This document shows, in pieces, positions 22,898 to 30,953 of a stretch of DNA of 52,535 nucleotides (the stretch's first letter is position 1; each line of letters opens with the position of its first letter). The stretch is from Deltaproteobacteria bacterium (lineage in GTDB: Bacteria > Myxococcota_A > UBA9160 > SZUA-336). Both the position numbers and the translations under genes were made by a program. Location of the stretch: the NCBI GenBank assembly GCA_029261895.1, contig JAJDAK010000065.1, forward strand, positions 1 through 52,535. Direction: 5' to 3'. The notes below the pieces were generated by a model. It was not told the DNA's origin, ran no database searches, and saw only the letters and a program-made list of their open reading frames with translations.

Positions 22898-23908
22898 TTA
22901 AGAACTGAGTTCGTGGACGACGTGTGCCCATTGAGCTGGGTCGGGTGCGACGGGGCAGACCAAAGTTACGCGGTCCGCGAGCTTCTCGTAACGATTCCGA
23001 ATCTTGGTCGCGATTTCGTCTGGGGAACCCACAATCGCAATTTCTTCTAGCAGTGCGTCATCGATTTTCGTGGTCATCTCCAACCACTTGCCGCTTTTCG
23101 ACATCACGTTGAGTTCGTTCTGAAGTTCACCGAGGCCGATGCACTCGAGTACCGGGCGATATGCGGGCGTCGAACCGTAGAATGCGATCTGCGCTTTGGC
23201 GGCGTTCTTGGTGCGTTCCAATTCCTCGTCGGTGGTTCCGCATGCGAGGATCACCTGACACGAAACCGTGAGTTCGTTTCTTCCACGTCCCGTTTTTTCG
23301 AGGCCCCGATCCAATGCAGGTCGGCTCACGGTTTCCAGAAATTCCAATGTATGGAACGGATGGACCAGGTAACCGTCAGCCACTTCGCCGACGACTTCGG
23401 TCATCACCGGCCCCACGCCTGCGAGATAAATCTTGGGGAGTCCAAATGGATTGGGCCCCGGATTGAAGACGGGGGTCATTAAGGTATGGGTGTAGAATTC
23501 ACCGCGGAAGTCGAGTTTCTCACCTTCGTGCCAAGCACGCCAAATCGCATGAATGGCTAAGACCATTTCGCGCATGCGTGCGGCGGGTTTTGACCAAGTG
23601 GCGCTGAAGCGCTTTTCGATATGCGGTCGAATCTGTGAGCCAAGGCCAAGAATGAAGCGTCCTTGGGACTGCAGCTGAAGATCGTACGCGATTTGCGCGA
23701 GGTTCATCGGGTTGCGTGCAAATGCGACTGCGATGGCGGTTCCGAGTTCGATCCGTTCCGTATTCTCAGCTGCAACGCAGAGTGGCAGAAAGGGATCATG
23801 TGGACCTTCGAAGCTAAAGCCACCGGAGTACCCAAGCTCTTCGAGCTGTCGGGCTGCTGCCGCGGCTTCACTTGGATTGGCGGTGAGGAGTGTTCCGTCG
23901 ATTTTCAT
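22898..23908 (-). CDS. LLM-class F420-dependent oxidoreductase
   Basis: 336 residues from the ATG at 23908, which overlaps the methyltransferase stop as ATGA; a longer frame to 23947 runs into that gene. Landmarks: EELGYSGGFSFEGPHDPFLP, LGTAIAVAFARNPMNLAQIA, GRFILGLGSQIRPHIEKRFS and LAGVGPVMTEVVGEVADGYL. It resembles the TIGR03617-type subgroup of F420-dependent enzymes. Substrate unknown. It is the last gene of a minus-strand series (thioredoxin, CcdA, methyltransferase, LLM), though the thioredoxin pair is probably functionally separate. Confidence 0.87.
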   Translation of the reverse strand: MKIDGTLLTANPSEAAAAARQLEELGYSGGFSFEGPHDPFLPLCVAAENTERIELGTAIAVAFARNPMNLAQIAYDLQLQSQGRFILGLGSQIRPHIEKRFSATWSKPAARMREMVLAIHAIWRAWHEGEKLDFRGEFYTHTLMTPVFNPGPNPFGLPKIYLAGVGPVMTEVVGEVADGYLVHPFHTLEFLETVSRPALDRGLEKTGRGRNELTVSCQVILACGTTDEELERTKNAAKAQIAFYGSTPAYRPVLECIGLGELQNELNVMSKSGKWLEMTTKIDDALLEEIAIVGSPDEIATKIRNRYEKLADRVTLVCPVAPDPAQWAHVVHELSS

Positions 23909-24552
23909 GACTCGGAGTGTACCTGAACCGCTCGGCCGATGATCCAAGAGACGTGGCGTTGACCAAAGCGGTCGGAGCCTGTTTCAACGTCGAAGCCGTG
24001 TTTCCGAACCAACGCGGCGAAGTCATCGCGGGTGTAGAGTTTGAAATGGGACACTGGATACTGCTTCGTGGTCGCACCATCGTCGATCGAAGCAAAAATC
24101 AATGCCAATGTTCCTCCTGGCTTGAGCACGCGGCGGATCTCTGACAGATCACGTTGGGGATCGTTCCAGAAATAGACGGTATGCGCACTGAAGACGATGT
24201 CGAAGTGGTGATCTTCGAAGGGAATTGCGTCGCTTTGTCCGTGTTTTAATTCGATGCGTCCGGCTTGGATGGATTGTTGATTCAGTTTGGCTGCGAGACG
24301 CAGACTTTTTGCCGAGATATCGATGGCGGCAATCCGTCCGGTTATGACCTGTTCCGCGATGCGGTGGAGCGTGCGCCCATTGCCAATCCCGATTTCCAGA
24401 ATGGAACTGTCTTCCGCCAAGTCCAACCGTCCAAGCATCGCCGCGTTTTCAGCGTCGGTTGATTGCGTCATCCAATGCAGAAAAATTCGTGCGAATATGC
24501 CGGACGGGGAGCGTGCTTGTTTTGCGAGATAGGATCGAAACCATTTCCACAT
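23905..24552 (-). CDS. SAM-dependent methyltransferase
   Basis: About 215 residues from ATG 24552 (MWKWFRSYL). Motif I is ILEIGIGNGRTLHRIAEQVI, followed by IAAIDISAKSLRLAAKLNQQ, motif IV FDIVFSAHTVYFWNDPQRDL and post-motif RRVLKPGGTLALIFA: a Methyltransf_11-type class I fold. The start proposed is the only one that avoids running into the CcdA-like gene; the longer frame reaches 24846. A weak ribosome site precedes it. The ATGA overlap with the next gene implies coupled translation with an LLM oxidoreductase; substrate unknown. Confidence 0.87.
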   Translation of the reverse strand: MWKWFRSYLAKQARSPSGIFARIFLHWMTQSTDAENAAMLGRLDLAEDSSILEIGIGNGRTLHRIAEQVITGRIAAIDISAKSLRLAAKLNQQSIQAGRIELKHGQSDAIPFEDHHFDIVFSAHTVYFWNDPQRDLSEIRRVLKPGGTLALIFASIDDGATTKQYPVSHFKLYTRDDFAALVRKHGFDVETGSDRFGQRHVSWIIGRAVQVHSES

Positions 24553-24568
24553 CACTCGAGAGTCTAAA

Positions 24569-25399
24569 CTAAAACCAGGCGGCTCCTGTGAGAGTAAATC
24601 CGGCACCGGCAACCAAGAGCAGTGCTGCGGCCACGGCTCGGGGGGCATCGAAGGTTTTTCCGCGAAATCGTTGCAGTACCCGATTCCCGAGCACTCCGGC
24701 GATGAAAACCAATGCGGTGTAGCCGATCGCGAAGGCTCCCATGGTGGCGACGGACAGTCCCGGTAGGCCTTGGCTCGCTGCGGCAGCCAGGACGGCGCCA
24801 ACCAATGGGCTCGCGCAAGGTGTAGTGACGAGCGCAAAAGCGGCACCGGCAGCGAGTGGCCCCCAGGCTCGTCGCGCGTTGACCCGTCCAGAAAATGGCA
24901 ATGGAATCACTTCTGCGAACATCATTGAAAGCACGATCATCGTCACACCGACGACGACTAATACGGGTCCGCGTTGTTCAACCAAGAGGAACCCGGCGGC
25001 GTCTGCGGCCAAACCGAGTGGTGTGAGGGCGAGCGCTGCACCTAGTACGAAGAGTGCGGAGAGACGTGCGGCGGCCCAGCCCGAAACATCATGCGCGCCG
25101 ATGAACGCCAGATTCAGTGGCACCACGGGCAGGATGCATGGCGACAGACTTGCTAGAAGACCTGCCGCGAAGCCTACAAATGGCAATACGAACCAACGGC
25201 TCTGTTCGATCCACTCCAATGGAAGTCGTTCTGAGAGGACGAACTCGAACTCGTAGAGATGGGCTGAGATGTTGTCCCAATGGAGCGCGATGACGAACGC
25301 CGCAAGCCCGGCGACTAAGAGTGTGCGGCGAAAGGCTGCAAGCCGCCAAAGTGGCGGCGGCTCATTGTTGGCTTCAGAATGGATCGTCGCTGTGGTCAC
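24569..25399 (-). CDS. CcdA/DsbD-like transmembrane electron transfer protein
   Basis: A 276-residue membrane protein with about six hydrophobic helices. Two cysteines sit in the CcdA positions: LLASLSPCILPVVPLN and ALVTTPCASPLVGAVL. They shuttle reducing equivalents from cytoplasmic thioredoxin to the periplasm for cytochrome c maturation or thiol-disulphide repair. It starts with GTG in a GTGA overlap with the thioredoxin-like gene upstream, so the two are translated together. The cytosolic N terminus is longer than in classic CcdA, and resembles that of the DsbD beta domain. Confidence 0.87.
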   Translation of the reverse strand: MTTATIHSEANNEPPPLWRLAAFRRTLLVAGLAAFVIALHWDNISAHLYEFEFVLSERLPLEWIEQSRWFVLPFVGFAAGLLASLSPCILPVVPLNLAFIGAHDVSGWAAARLSALFVLGAALALTPLGLAADAAGFLLVEQRGPVLVVVGVTMIVLSMMFAEVIPLPFSGRVNARRAWGPLAAGAAFALVTTPCASPLVGAVLAAAASQGLPGLSVATMGAFAIGYTALVFIAGVLGNRVLQRFRGKTFDAPRAVAAALLLVAGAGFTLTGAAWF

Positions 25400-25833
25400 G
25401 CACCCTCAGCGGAATCGATTGCAGGGGCGTACGCGTCAATGTCGATCTCACCTTTGAAGACTTTCACCGGCTCATGCGTATTGCCATCGAGTACGGCAAT
25501 CACACCGGTTTGGGATCGGTACTTCTGATAGAACGCCCCGATGCCAGCATGATCAGCCGCAGTTTTGGATACGGCGATCGTGTCCTTCGATGTTACGTCG
25601 AGTAATATGAACTCGGCGCGTTCACCGTACTTCGACTGCAGCTCTTTCCAGGTTGGTTTCAAGCGTTGGCAGGTTCCGCACCAGTCGGCGTGCATTTTGA
25701 CGATGATGGGTTTTGCGCCGGAATCGGCGAGAGCAGGCTGCGAAGACAGACAAAACTCGAACGCAAATATCCCAGTCAAGAGACTGAGAACGCTGAAACG
25801 ATAGATCCAGGGGGTGACATAACTGAGGCTCAT
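25396..25833 (-). CDS. Exported thioredoxin-like protein
   Basis: A 145-residue protein: signal peptide ending PALA|D, then VKMHADWCGTCQRLKPTWKE, which holds the WCGTC redox site, and DVTSKDTIAVSKTAADHAGI. It probably acts as a periplasmic disulphide reductase supplied with electrons by the CcdA-like protein next door. A clean AGAAGGAG lies five bases before the ATG at 25833. The stop overlaps the CcdA start, and the pair forms a compact functional unit. A periplasmic partner such as a cytochrome maturation factor is not encoded nearby. Confidence 0.87.
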   Translation of the reverse strand: MSLSYVTPWIYRFSVLSLLTGIFAFEFCLSSQPALADSGAKPIIVKMHADWCGTCQRLKPTWKELQSKYGERAEFILLDVTSKDTIAVSKTAADHAGIGAFYQKYRSQTGVIAVLDGNTHEPVKVFKGEIDIDAYAPAIDSAEGA

Positions 25834-25908
25834 GGGACTCCTTCTGATGCTCGGGTTAACGACCGCAACTCGGATTCGGTTACTGTGGGTTTACGGTATG
25901 CTGACGGG

Positions 25909-26328
25909 ATGGCTGATACGATATTCACGAAGATTCTTGCCGGTGAGTTGCCTTGTCATCGGGTTTACGAGGACGAGGATGTGCTGGCGTTCCTCGATAT
26001 CAATCCGCTGAGCCCTGGTCATACGCTGGTGATCCCGAAGGAACCCGCCGAGACCCTTGATCAGCTTTCCGATGAAGCTTCCGCAGCTGTGGGCCGTGTG
26101 CTGCCCCGTATCGCGCGTGCGGTGTTACAGGCGACAGGCGCGACCCAGTACAACGTCTTGCAGAACAACGGACCGCGCGCGCACCAGGCGGTCTTCCATG
26201 TGCACTTTCACATTATTCCGAAGCTCGAAGATGGTCGGGGTCTCGGTATCGATTGGCAATTGGGGACGTTGGGGGATGATGCGGCGGAGCTCGCGGCGAC
26301 TATCGCGAAGCAGATCAGTCTTAGTTGA
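25909..26328 (+). CDS. HIT-family nucleotide hydrolase/transferase
   Basis: About 139 residues beginning MADTIFTKILAGELPCHRVY, the standard opening of Hint-type HIT proteins. The histidine triad HVHFHIIP and the segment FLDINPLSPGHTLVIPKEP are diagnostic. Hint proteins hydrolyse adenosine phosphoramidates or dinucleotides. The same reading frame extends upstream to 25666, but there it passes over the start of the thioredoxin gene on the opposite strand; the ATG at 25909 matches the family N terminus. The ribosome site is weak. It ends in an 8-base overlap with the convergent Rieske gene. Confidence 0.92.
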   Translation: MADTIFTKILAGELPCHRVYEDEDVLAFLDINPLSPGHTLVIPKEPAETLDQLSDEASAAVGRVLPRIARAVLQATGATQYNVLQNNGPRAHQAVFHVHFHIIPKLEDGRGLGIDWQLGTLGDDAAELAATIAKQISLS

Positions 26329-27262
26329 GATAGAACTGCTTTGCCCATTTGCGAAGCTGCATGATCGGTCCGTCCCCATCGCAGAGCACGGGGCGCTGTA
26401 GGTGAATCTTGTTCTCCCAGATGGGCGTGTCCTGGCTAAATTGCCGGTCGATTTCGTGAATGAACGCTTTGCCGACGCCGCGTTCCGCATCGGCATTGCC
26501 AAGTTTCTTTACCATGAAGCGCAATGTTGTGACGGAATGATCCTCGTCGATTGCTGCGCCGCTGATGATGACCAAAGTTTCGATCACACCCGTGAATCGT
26601 GTGCAACCAAAGCCAAGCCCGTGTGATGCGATTTCGATACGTGACTGCTGTTCGCCGCGCGGTGTATCGACCTTCGAGATCGATGTCACACGGAGGATAT
26701 GGTTATCGATTTCCGACGTGCTCTCGGGCATCGTATTGGTCCCGTGGACGTACTTGAAGTGAGCATCGTCAACCGTGTTTTCCGCCATCTCCATCGGATT
26801 GGAGCGAACCTTGAACTCGCGTCGTTGCGGCTCGCTCCATTCGTCTGAACCCCATTCAGGAATCAATGGAATTTGAAATTCGGGCGGTTTGCCTTCGGGG
26901 TGGTACCAAACCATGATCATGCCGTTGCCTTCGAAGACTTCCCATGATCGTAACGCTGCGCGGGGTGGGATTTTTGTCGCATAGGGCACTTCAACGCAGC
27001 GCCCGCTGCCATCGAAGCGCCAGGCATGGAATGGGCAGCGCACCGTGTTTTCGACCAATGTTCCGCCGTGACCCAGGTGGGCGCCGAGGTGGGGGCAATG
27101 TGCATCGAGTACGTGCGGCTCCCCCGTTGCGCCGCGAAACAGAATGAGGTCCCGACCGAAGTAGTGCACGGTCTTGAGTTCATCCGTACCGAGATCGTCG
27201 GAATCACAAACACTGAACCAACCCTTGGGGAAGGACTGGTATGGGAATCCTGGGGTTGCCAT
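26321..27262 (-). CDS. Rieske non-haem iron oxygenase
   Basis: A 313-residue oxygenase alpha-subunit-like protein. The Rieske 2Fe-2S ligands are Cys56, His58, Cys76 and His79 (CPHLGAHLGHG, RCPFHAWRFDG). The mononuclear iron site segment is MAENTVDDAHFKYVHGT (about residue 155-172), with the bridging aspartate and two histidines. The overall layout resembles 3-ketosteroid 9-alpha-hydroxylase (KshA) and related monooxygenases that attack steroids or other terpenoids. It needs a reductase partner, not seen adjacent. The ribosome site before ATG 27262 is weak. Confidence 0.88.
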   Translation of the reverse strand: MATPGFPYQSFPKGWFSVCDSDDLGTDELKTVHYFGRDLILFRGATGEPHVLDAHCPHLGAHLGHGGTLVENTVRCPFHAWRFDGSGRCVEVPYATKIPPRAALRSWEVFEGNGMIMVWYHPEGKPPEFQIPLIPEWGSDEWSEPQRREFKVRSNPMEMAENTVDDAHFKYVHGTNTMPESTSEIDNHILRVTSISKVDTPRGEQQSRIEIASHGLGFGCTRFTGVIETLVIISGAAIDEDHSVTTLRFMVKKLGNADAERGVGKAFIHEIDRQFSQDTPIWENKIHLQRPVLCDGDGPIMQLRKWAKQFYLN

Positions 27263-27319
27263 CGATCTAATCTACCGGCGTGGCACCCAAGACGTCAAAG
27301 ACAAATTGAGCAGAGGCGT

Positions 27320-27922
27320 TTAGCTGGCTTGAGCCATGGCCTGGGCGTTTTTCTCGCGGAGCCTTTCGAGCATCTTTGAGACTCCGCTTTCGCTGATCAG
27401 TTCTTGAATCTGGGAACGAAAATTCTGTACCAGGCTTACGCGTTCGATGATCACATCGAGTACGAGCCATTTGCTATCGCTTTGGCGCATGCGATAGTCG
27501 ATGAGTACACCGTCGGCCGCACCGCCGATAATTTTCGTCTTGACCGTGACGTCGCCATTCTTTTCTTTGCGATCCGCGGTGACCTCGATGGTTTCATTTC
27601 GGTAGGTGTCGGCATTCAGACGCTTCCCATAGGTAGTGGAAAGGTGTTTTTTGAATTCGACGGTGAATTCGTCGCGCTGTTCTGGCGAGAGCTTCTTCCA
27701 ATTGCGCGCGAGGATCAGTCGCGACATGCGTTCAAAGTCGAACCGCGCATAGGCGATTTCTTCCAACTGGGTGCGTCGAGCGTCAATACTGAGGTCCGGA
27801 CTGGAGAGCACCTTCACGACATCGTCCATCGTCTGCGTCACCACGGTGCGGGCGTCCTCCGCGCATACGGGCAGGGCGATGAGGCTCGCCCAGAGCGCGA
27901 TCGCTAACCGGCTATTCGTCAT
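27320..27922 (-). CDS. mlaC: MlaC-like periplasmic phospholipid carrier
   Basis: About 200 residues from the ATG at 27922; longer starts run back over the end of mlaA. Signal peptide ends VCA|E, then RTVVTQTMDDVVKVLSS, YARFDFERMSRLILARNWKK and LSPEQRDEFTVEFKKHLSTT, matching the MlaC/Ttg2D family. MlaC ferries phospholipid between MlaA in the outer membrane and the MlaD-containing complex in the inner membrane. It overlaps mlaA by 11 bases and is the last gene of the mla operon. Two ATGs are adjacent (27922 and 27925). Confidence 0.92.
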   Translation of the reverse strand: MTNSRLAIALWASLIALPVCAEDARTVVTQTMDDVVKVLSSPDLSIDARRTQLEEIAYARFDFERMSRLILARNWKKLSPEQRDEFTVEFKKHLSTTYGKRLNADTYRNETIEVTADRKEKNGDVTVKTKIIGGAADGVLIDYRMRQSDSKWLVLDVIIERVSLVQNFRSQIQELISESGVSKMLERLREKNAQAMAQAS

Positions 27923-28679
27923 CATAGATTTCGTAAAGATCATCTTCGATGGGCTCCGCTTCATCGGGGTTCTCACTAAGAACGCGCGCACGTCGATTTT
28001 GCGCGTACGCGTTCCGTACAAATACATAGTAATCGAACGAGGCTTCTTTCGCGTCGTCGATCACGGGCACCAGTTCAGCGCGCAAGTTGATGAGTTCGCC
28101 ACCGTTGACGATCGCGCCTACTGCGGGTGATATCAGCGAGGGACCCGAGCTAAGCACCGTATCGCCGATCAACCCAAGGGTGTCGCGCGGGTTCGACGGG
28201 CCAAAGATTGGGAGTATGAGGTATGGACCGGGGGGCATGCCCCAGCGTCCCAATGCGAGGCCCACATCGGTGTCCGTGCCCTCGAGGCCCCAACCCGTTG
28301 CAGGATCAAAGAATCCCAGTATGCCGACAGTTGTGTTCACACTGAAGCGACCCAGTTCCTCTCCGGCTCCAACAGCATTAAACTCAATCAGATTCGATAC
28401 GAAACGCACGGGGAAACGCAGGTTCAGAAAAAACTTCGATAACGAAGTGCGAACCGATTGAGGACTGATCCAGCGCCAGCCCTTGCCCACGGGTTCGATG
28501 ATGTATACGTCTAGGCGGTCGTTGAACCAGAAAAGCCTACGGTTCATGCCTTCCAATGGATCGGATTCAATATTGGATTCGACTTCTGATTTCGAATCGA
28601 TCTCTGATGCGTACGCGGGCATCGCGACGACCCAAAGCATCGCAATCAGGGCGAGCGCGCTGGAACGTAACCGGGTCAC
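27912..28679 (-). CDS. mlaA: MlaA (VacJ)-like outer-membrane lipid transport protein
   Basis: A 255-residue MlaA family protein: DPLEGMNRRLFWFNDRLDVY, then FSVNTTVGILGFFDPATGWG, DVGLALGRWGMPPGPYLILP and GPSNPRDTLGLIGDT are core family motifs. MlaA forms a channel that removes phospholipids from the outer leaflet. Unlike typical MlaA it has no lipobox cysteine; the signal peptide ends MPAYA|S, giving a soluble or otherwise tethered form. It sits between mlaD and mlaC, overlapping mlaD's stop by an ATGA-type junction (28676-28679). The C terminus is acidic (DDLYEIYDDE). Confidence 0.93.
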   Translation of the reverse strand: MTRLRSSALALIAMLWVVAMPAYASEIDSKSEVESNIESDPLEGMNRRLFWFNDRLDVYIIEPVGKGWRWISPQSVRTSLSKFFLNLRFPVRFVSNLIEFNAVGAGEELGRFSVNTTVGILGFFDPATGWGLEGTDTDVGLALGRWGMPPGPYLILPIFGPSNPRDTLGLIGDTVLSSGPSLISPAVGAIVNGGELINLRAELVPVIDDAKEASFDYYVFVRNAYAQNRRARVLSENPDEAEPIEDDLYEIYDDE

Positions 28680-29137
28680 TCGTCATCTCCTCCGCCGAAG
28701 TTTTGGACGAGTTTGCCAATCAATCGTTCAAGAATGATTGCGCTTTGGGTGTAGGGGACTTCATCACCCGTCTGCAACATGGCGTCGGATCCCCCTGGTT
28801 CCAATGCAATGTATTGATCTCCGAGTACACCTGCGGTTAGGATCGATGCGGAGCTGTCTTCGGGCACGGCCAGGTTACCGTTGACTTCCAACGTGACCTC
28901 CGCACGGTAATCTTCGTCGAGGTCGATGGCGGTGACTTGACCGACCTTCACACCACCCACGACAACTTGTGCACGCGGCGCCAGTCCGCCGATTTCGTCG
29001 AACTTTGCGGTGAGGAATAGCCCGCCGGGTCCGGTGTAGGTGAGGCCCCCGAGCGATACCGAGAGATACGCGATCGCCGTAAAACCTGCGATCACGAAGA
29101 GACCGACTATGAGATCTCGAACTGGCGACTTAGACAT
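28676..29137 (-). CDS. mlaD: MlaD-like Mce-domain lipid-binding protein
   Basis: About 153 residues from the ATG at 29137. One N-terminal membrane anchor (LIVGLFVIAGFTAIAYLSVS) precedes a single MCE domain: LTAKFDEIGGLAPRAQVVVG, VGQVTAIDLDEDYRAEVTLE, then ASILTAGVLGDQYIALEPGG. MlaD forms a hexameric ring in the inner-membrane MlaFEDB complex and receives phospholipid from MlaC. An upstream in-frame start (29179) would overlap mlaE; AGGA near the ATG supports 29137. It follows mlaE with no gap. Confidence 0.93.
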   Translation of the reverse strand: MSKSPVRDLIVGLFVIAGFTAIAYLSVSLGGLTYTGPGGLFLTAKFDEIGGLAPRAQVVVGGVKVGQVTAIDLDEDYRAEVTLEVNGNLAVPEDSSASILTAGVLGDQYIALEPGGSDAMLQTGDEVPYTQSAIILERLIGKLVQNFGGGDDE

Positions 29138-29141
29138 CGTC

Positions 29142-29921
29142 CTAAACTCCCCAAAGCGCTGTGATGATGTAATCCACAATCAATGTTAGTACCGATGCGA
29201 CAACTACGGTCCCCGTAGTGGCGGCACTGACGCCCGCGGCATTCGGAGCTGACGTATAGCCGCGGTACGTTGAAATCATTCCTACGAGGATGCCAAAAAC
29301 CAGCGATTTAGTGATGCTGCCCATCACGTCATCGCTGAATTTGATCGATCCCTCGAGTCCTTTCAGGTAACTCCCCGGGTCAATCCCGAGGAATTGCACG
29401 CCCACGACGTACCCGCCACCGATCCCGCAAACGATGAAGAGCGCGGAGAGGAGGGGCATGGTGAGCACCATCGCAGCCGCTTTGGGTGCGGCGACATAGT
29501 GCGTGGGGTCGATGGACATCATGCGTAGACCGTCGAGTTGTTCGGTTGCCACCATCGCGCCGATTTCGGCCGCGATGGCAGACCCGGCGCGTCCGGTCAC
29601 CAGCAGAGCGGTCAAGACCGGACCCAATTCGCGAATCAAGGTGAGGCCGACGAAACTCCCGAGTGCTTCCTCGGCACCGAAGCGTGTCAGAACGGTGTAG
29701 CCCTGAAGGCCCAGCACCATGCCGACCGCGCCGCCAGAAATACAAACGATGACCAAGGAGAGCACCCCGATCGTGTATACCTCATCGATCAAGCGGCGAC
29801 CGCGAAAGGGACGCGTGATCAAACAGTCGAGGAGCACGCCAGCAAAGGTGGTGAACTGGCCCAAGCGGGAGATCCCCGCGATCGTGCGTCCACCGAGCTT
29901 TTCAACGTGGCTGCGAAACAT
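29142..29921 (-). CDS. mlaE: MlaE-like ABC transporter permease
   Basis: A 259-residue permease of the MlaE family, with about five or six hydrophobic segments and the family signatures GGAVGMVLGLQGYTVLTRFG, FVGLTLIRELGPVLTALLVT and AGSAIAAEIGAMVATEQLDG followed by LRMMSIDP. It forms the membrane channel of the Mla complex. The start codon shares one base with the mlaF stop (TGATG), so translation is coupled. The N-terminal 25 residues (RSHVEKLGGRTIAGISRLG) form the usual amphipathic elbow helix. Confidence 0.94.
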   Translation of the reverse strand: MFRSHVEKLGGRTIAGISRLGQFTTFAGVLLDCLITRPFRGRRLIDEVYTIGVLSLVIVCISGGAVGMVLGLQGYTVLTRFGAEEALGSFVGLTLIRELGPVLTALLVTGRAGSAIAAEIGAMVATEQLDGLRMMSIDPTHYVAAPKAAAMVLTMPLLSALFIVCGIGGGYVVGVQFLGIDPGSYLKGLEGSIKFSDDVMGSITKSLVFGILVGMISTYRGYTSAPNAAGVSAATTGTVVVASVLTLIVDYIITALWGV

Positions 29922-30769
29922 CAGGAGTGTTCCTCTTCATGCCGCGGGAATCCGCTGTCGAGGTAGAGCTCTTCCTCGCTCAGCGGATCTGCTCCTGACG
30001 CGCGTAGGAACGATCGAATTCGTGGATCCACACTGGTTTGGATCTCTTTCGTCGGTCCGCAGATCGCTGCACCTCCCACGAGAAATACCACCTGATCCGC
30101 CATGCGCATCGTGGACCCCATATGGTGGCTCGTCATCAGGATCGTGACACCTGTGCGTTGATTGGTTTCGACGATCAGATTTTCAATCAGCCGCACCGCC
30201 AGCGGATCGAGACCAGAGAACGGCTCATCGCAGAGCAGAATCTCTGGTTCCAGAATCATCGCGCGTGCGAGTGCTGCGCGTTTCATCATGCCGCCCGAGA
30301 GTTGACCCGGGAGCAGCTGATCCACGTTCTTCAACCCCACTGCTGTGAACTGATGCTGGACAGTTTCGCGGATTTCATCCTCTGTCATTTTCGTATGTTC
30401 GCGGAGGGGCAGCGAGACATTGTCATAGACGGTCAGTGAGTCGAGTAGTGCGCCACCTTGGAACATCATGCCAATGCGGCGTCGGAACTGCTGAGCCTGG
30501 TGGCGATGCATCGATGTGACTTCTTTATCGCCGACCCAAATATCGCCCCAGTCGGGTTGCTGAAGGCATGCGATCGTCCGCAGCAGCGTGCTTTTGCCGC
30601 CACCGCTCGCACCCAGAATGACCGTGATCTTGCCTTGGGGAAAACGGCAGCTCAGACCATCGAAAACGGTGCGGTCGCCAAAGTGCAGACGCAGGTTGAG
30701 AATATCAACGTGTGCCGGAACCTCTTCCGTGTTTCTCCGCAAGGAGGTTCCATCTTCCGTCATGCTCAT
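29921..30769 (-). CDS. mlaF: MlaF-like ABC transporter ATPase
   Basis: About 282 residues. Walker A is GASGGGKSTLL, the signature is LSGGMMKRAALARAMILEPE, Walker B is ILLCDEPFSGLDPLA and the switch histidine lies in MTSHHMG. This is the ATPase of the Mla phospholipid transporter. I chose the ATG at 30769 (with CAGGA about ten bases upstream); a TTG at 30778 is in frame just before it. First gene of an mlaFEDAC operon; no mlaB (STAS protein) is encoded in the cluster, which is otherwise complete. Confidence 0.94.
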   Translation of the reverse strand: MSMTEDGTSLRRNTEEVPAHVDILNLRLHFGDRTVFDGLSCRFPQGKITVILGASGGGKSTLLRTIACLQQPDWGDIWVGDKEVTSMHRHQAQQFRRRIGMMFQGGALLDSLTVYDNVSLPLREHTKMTEDEIRETVQHQFTAVGLKNVDQLLPGQLSGGMMKRAALARAMILEPEILLCDEPFSGLDPLAVRLIENLIVETNQRTGVTILMTSHHMGSTMRMADQVVFLVGGAAICGPTKEIQTSVDPRIRSFLRASGADPLSEEELYLDSGFPRHEEEHS

Positions 30770-30781
30770 TCTGCCCAATCC

Positions 30782-30796
30782 TGACGAGGAGCTCGT
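30782..30796. promoter_or_regulatory. Short inverted repeat at the head of the mla operon
   Basis: GACGAG and CTCGTC are perfect 6-base inverted repeats separated by GAG, lying 12 bases before the chosen mlaF start. It would form a small hairpin over the ribosome-binding region or act as a protein-binding site. The rest of the mlaF/SDR intergenic region (30797-30953) shows no convincing promoter box. Confidence 0.25.
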
Positions 30797-30953
30797 CTAC
30801 CCTTTACGTGAATCGTAAAACTAGGTCATATCTAAAATCGAGCACAGCGGAGATATCATCATTCTTCACGCTTCGCATCGAATGCGGGGTATTTGGATCA
30901 CAGCCCGGCCATTTGTAGGTCATAATCGACTTTGTCACTAAGGAGTTAAAGTA

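Noticed and set aside
26268..26282. GGGGACGTTGGGGG in the HIT gene resembling the terminal repeat core
   Set aside because: It encodes the in-frame GTLGDD stretch and lacks the flanking repeat bases, so the match is coincidental.
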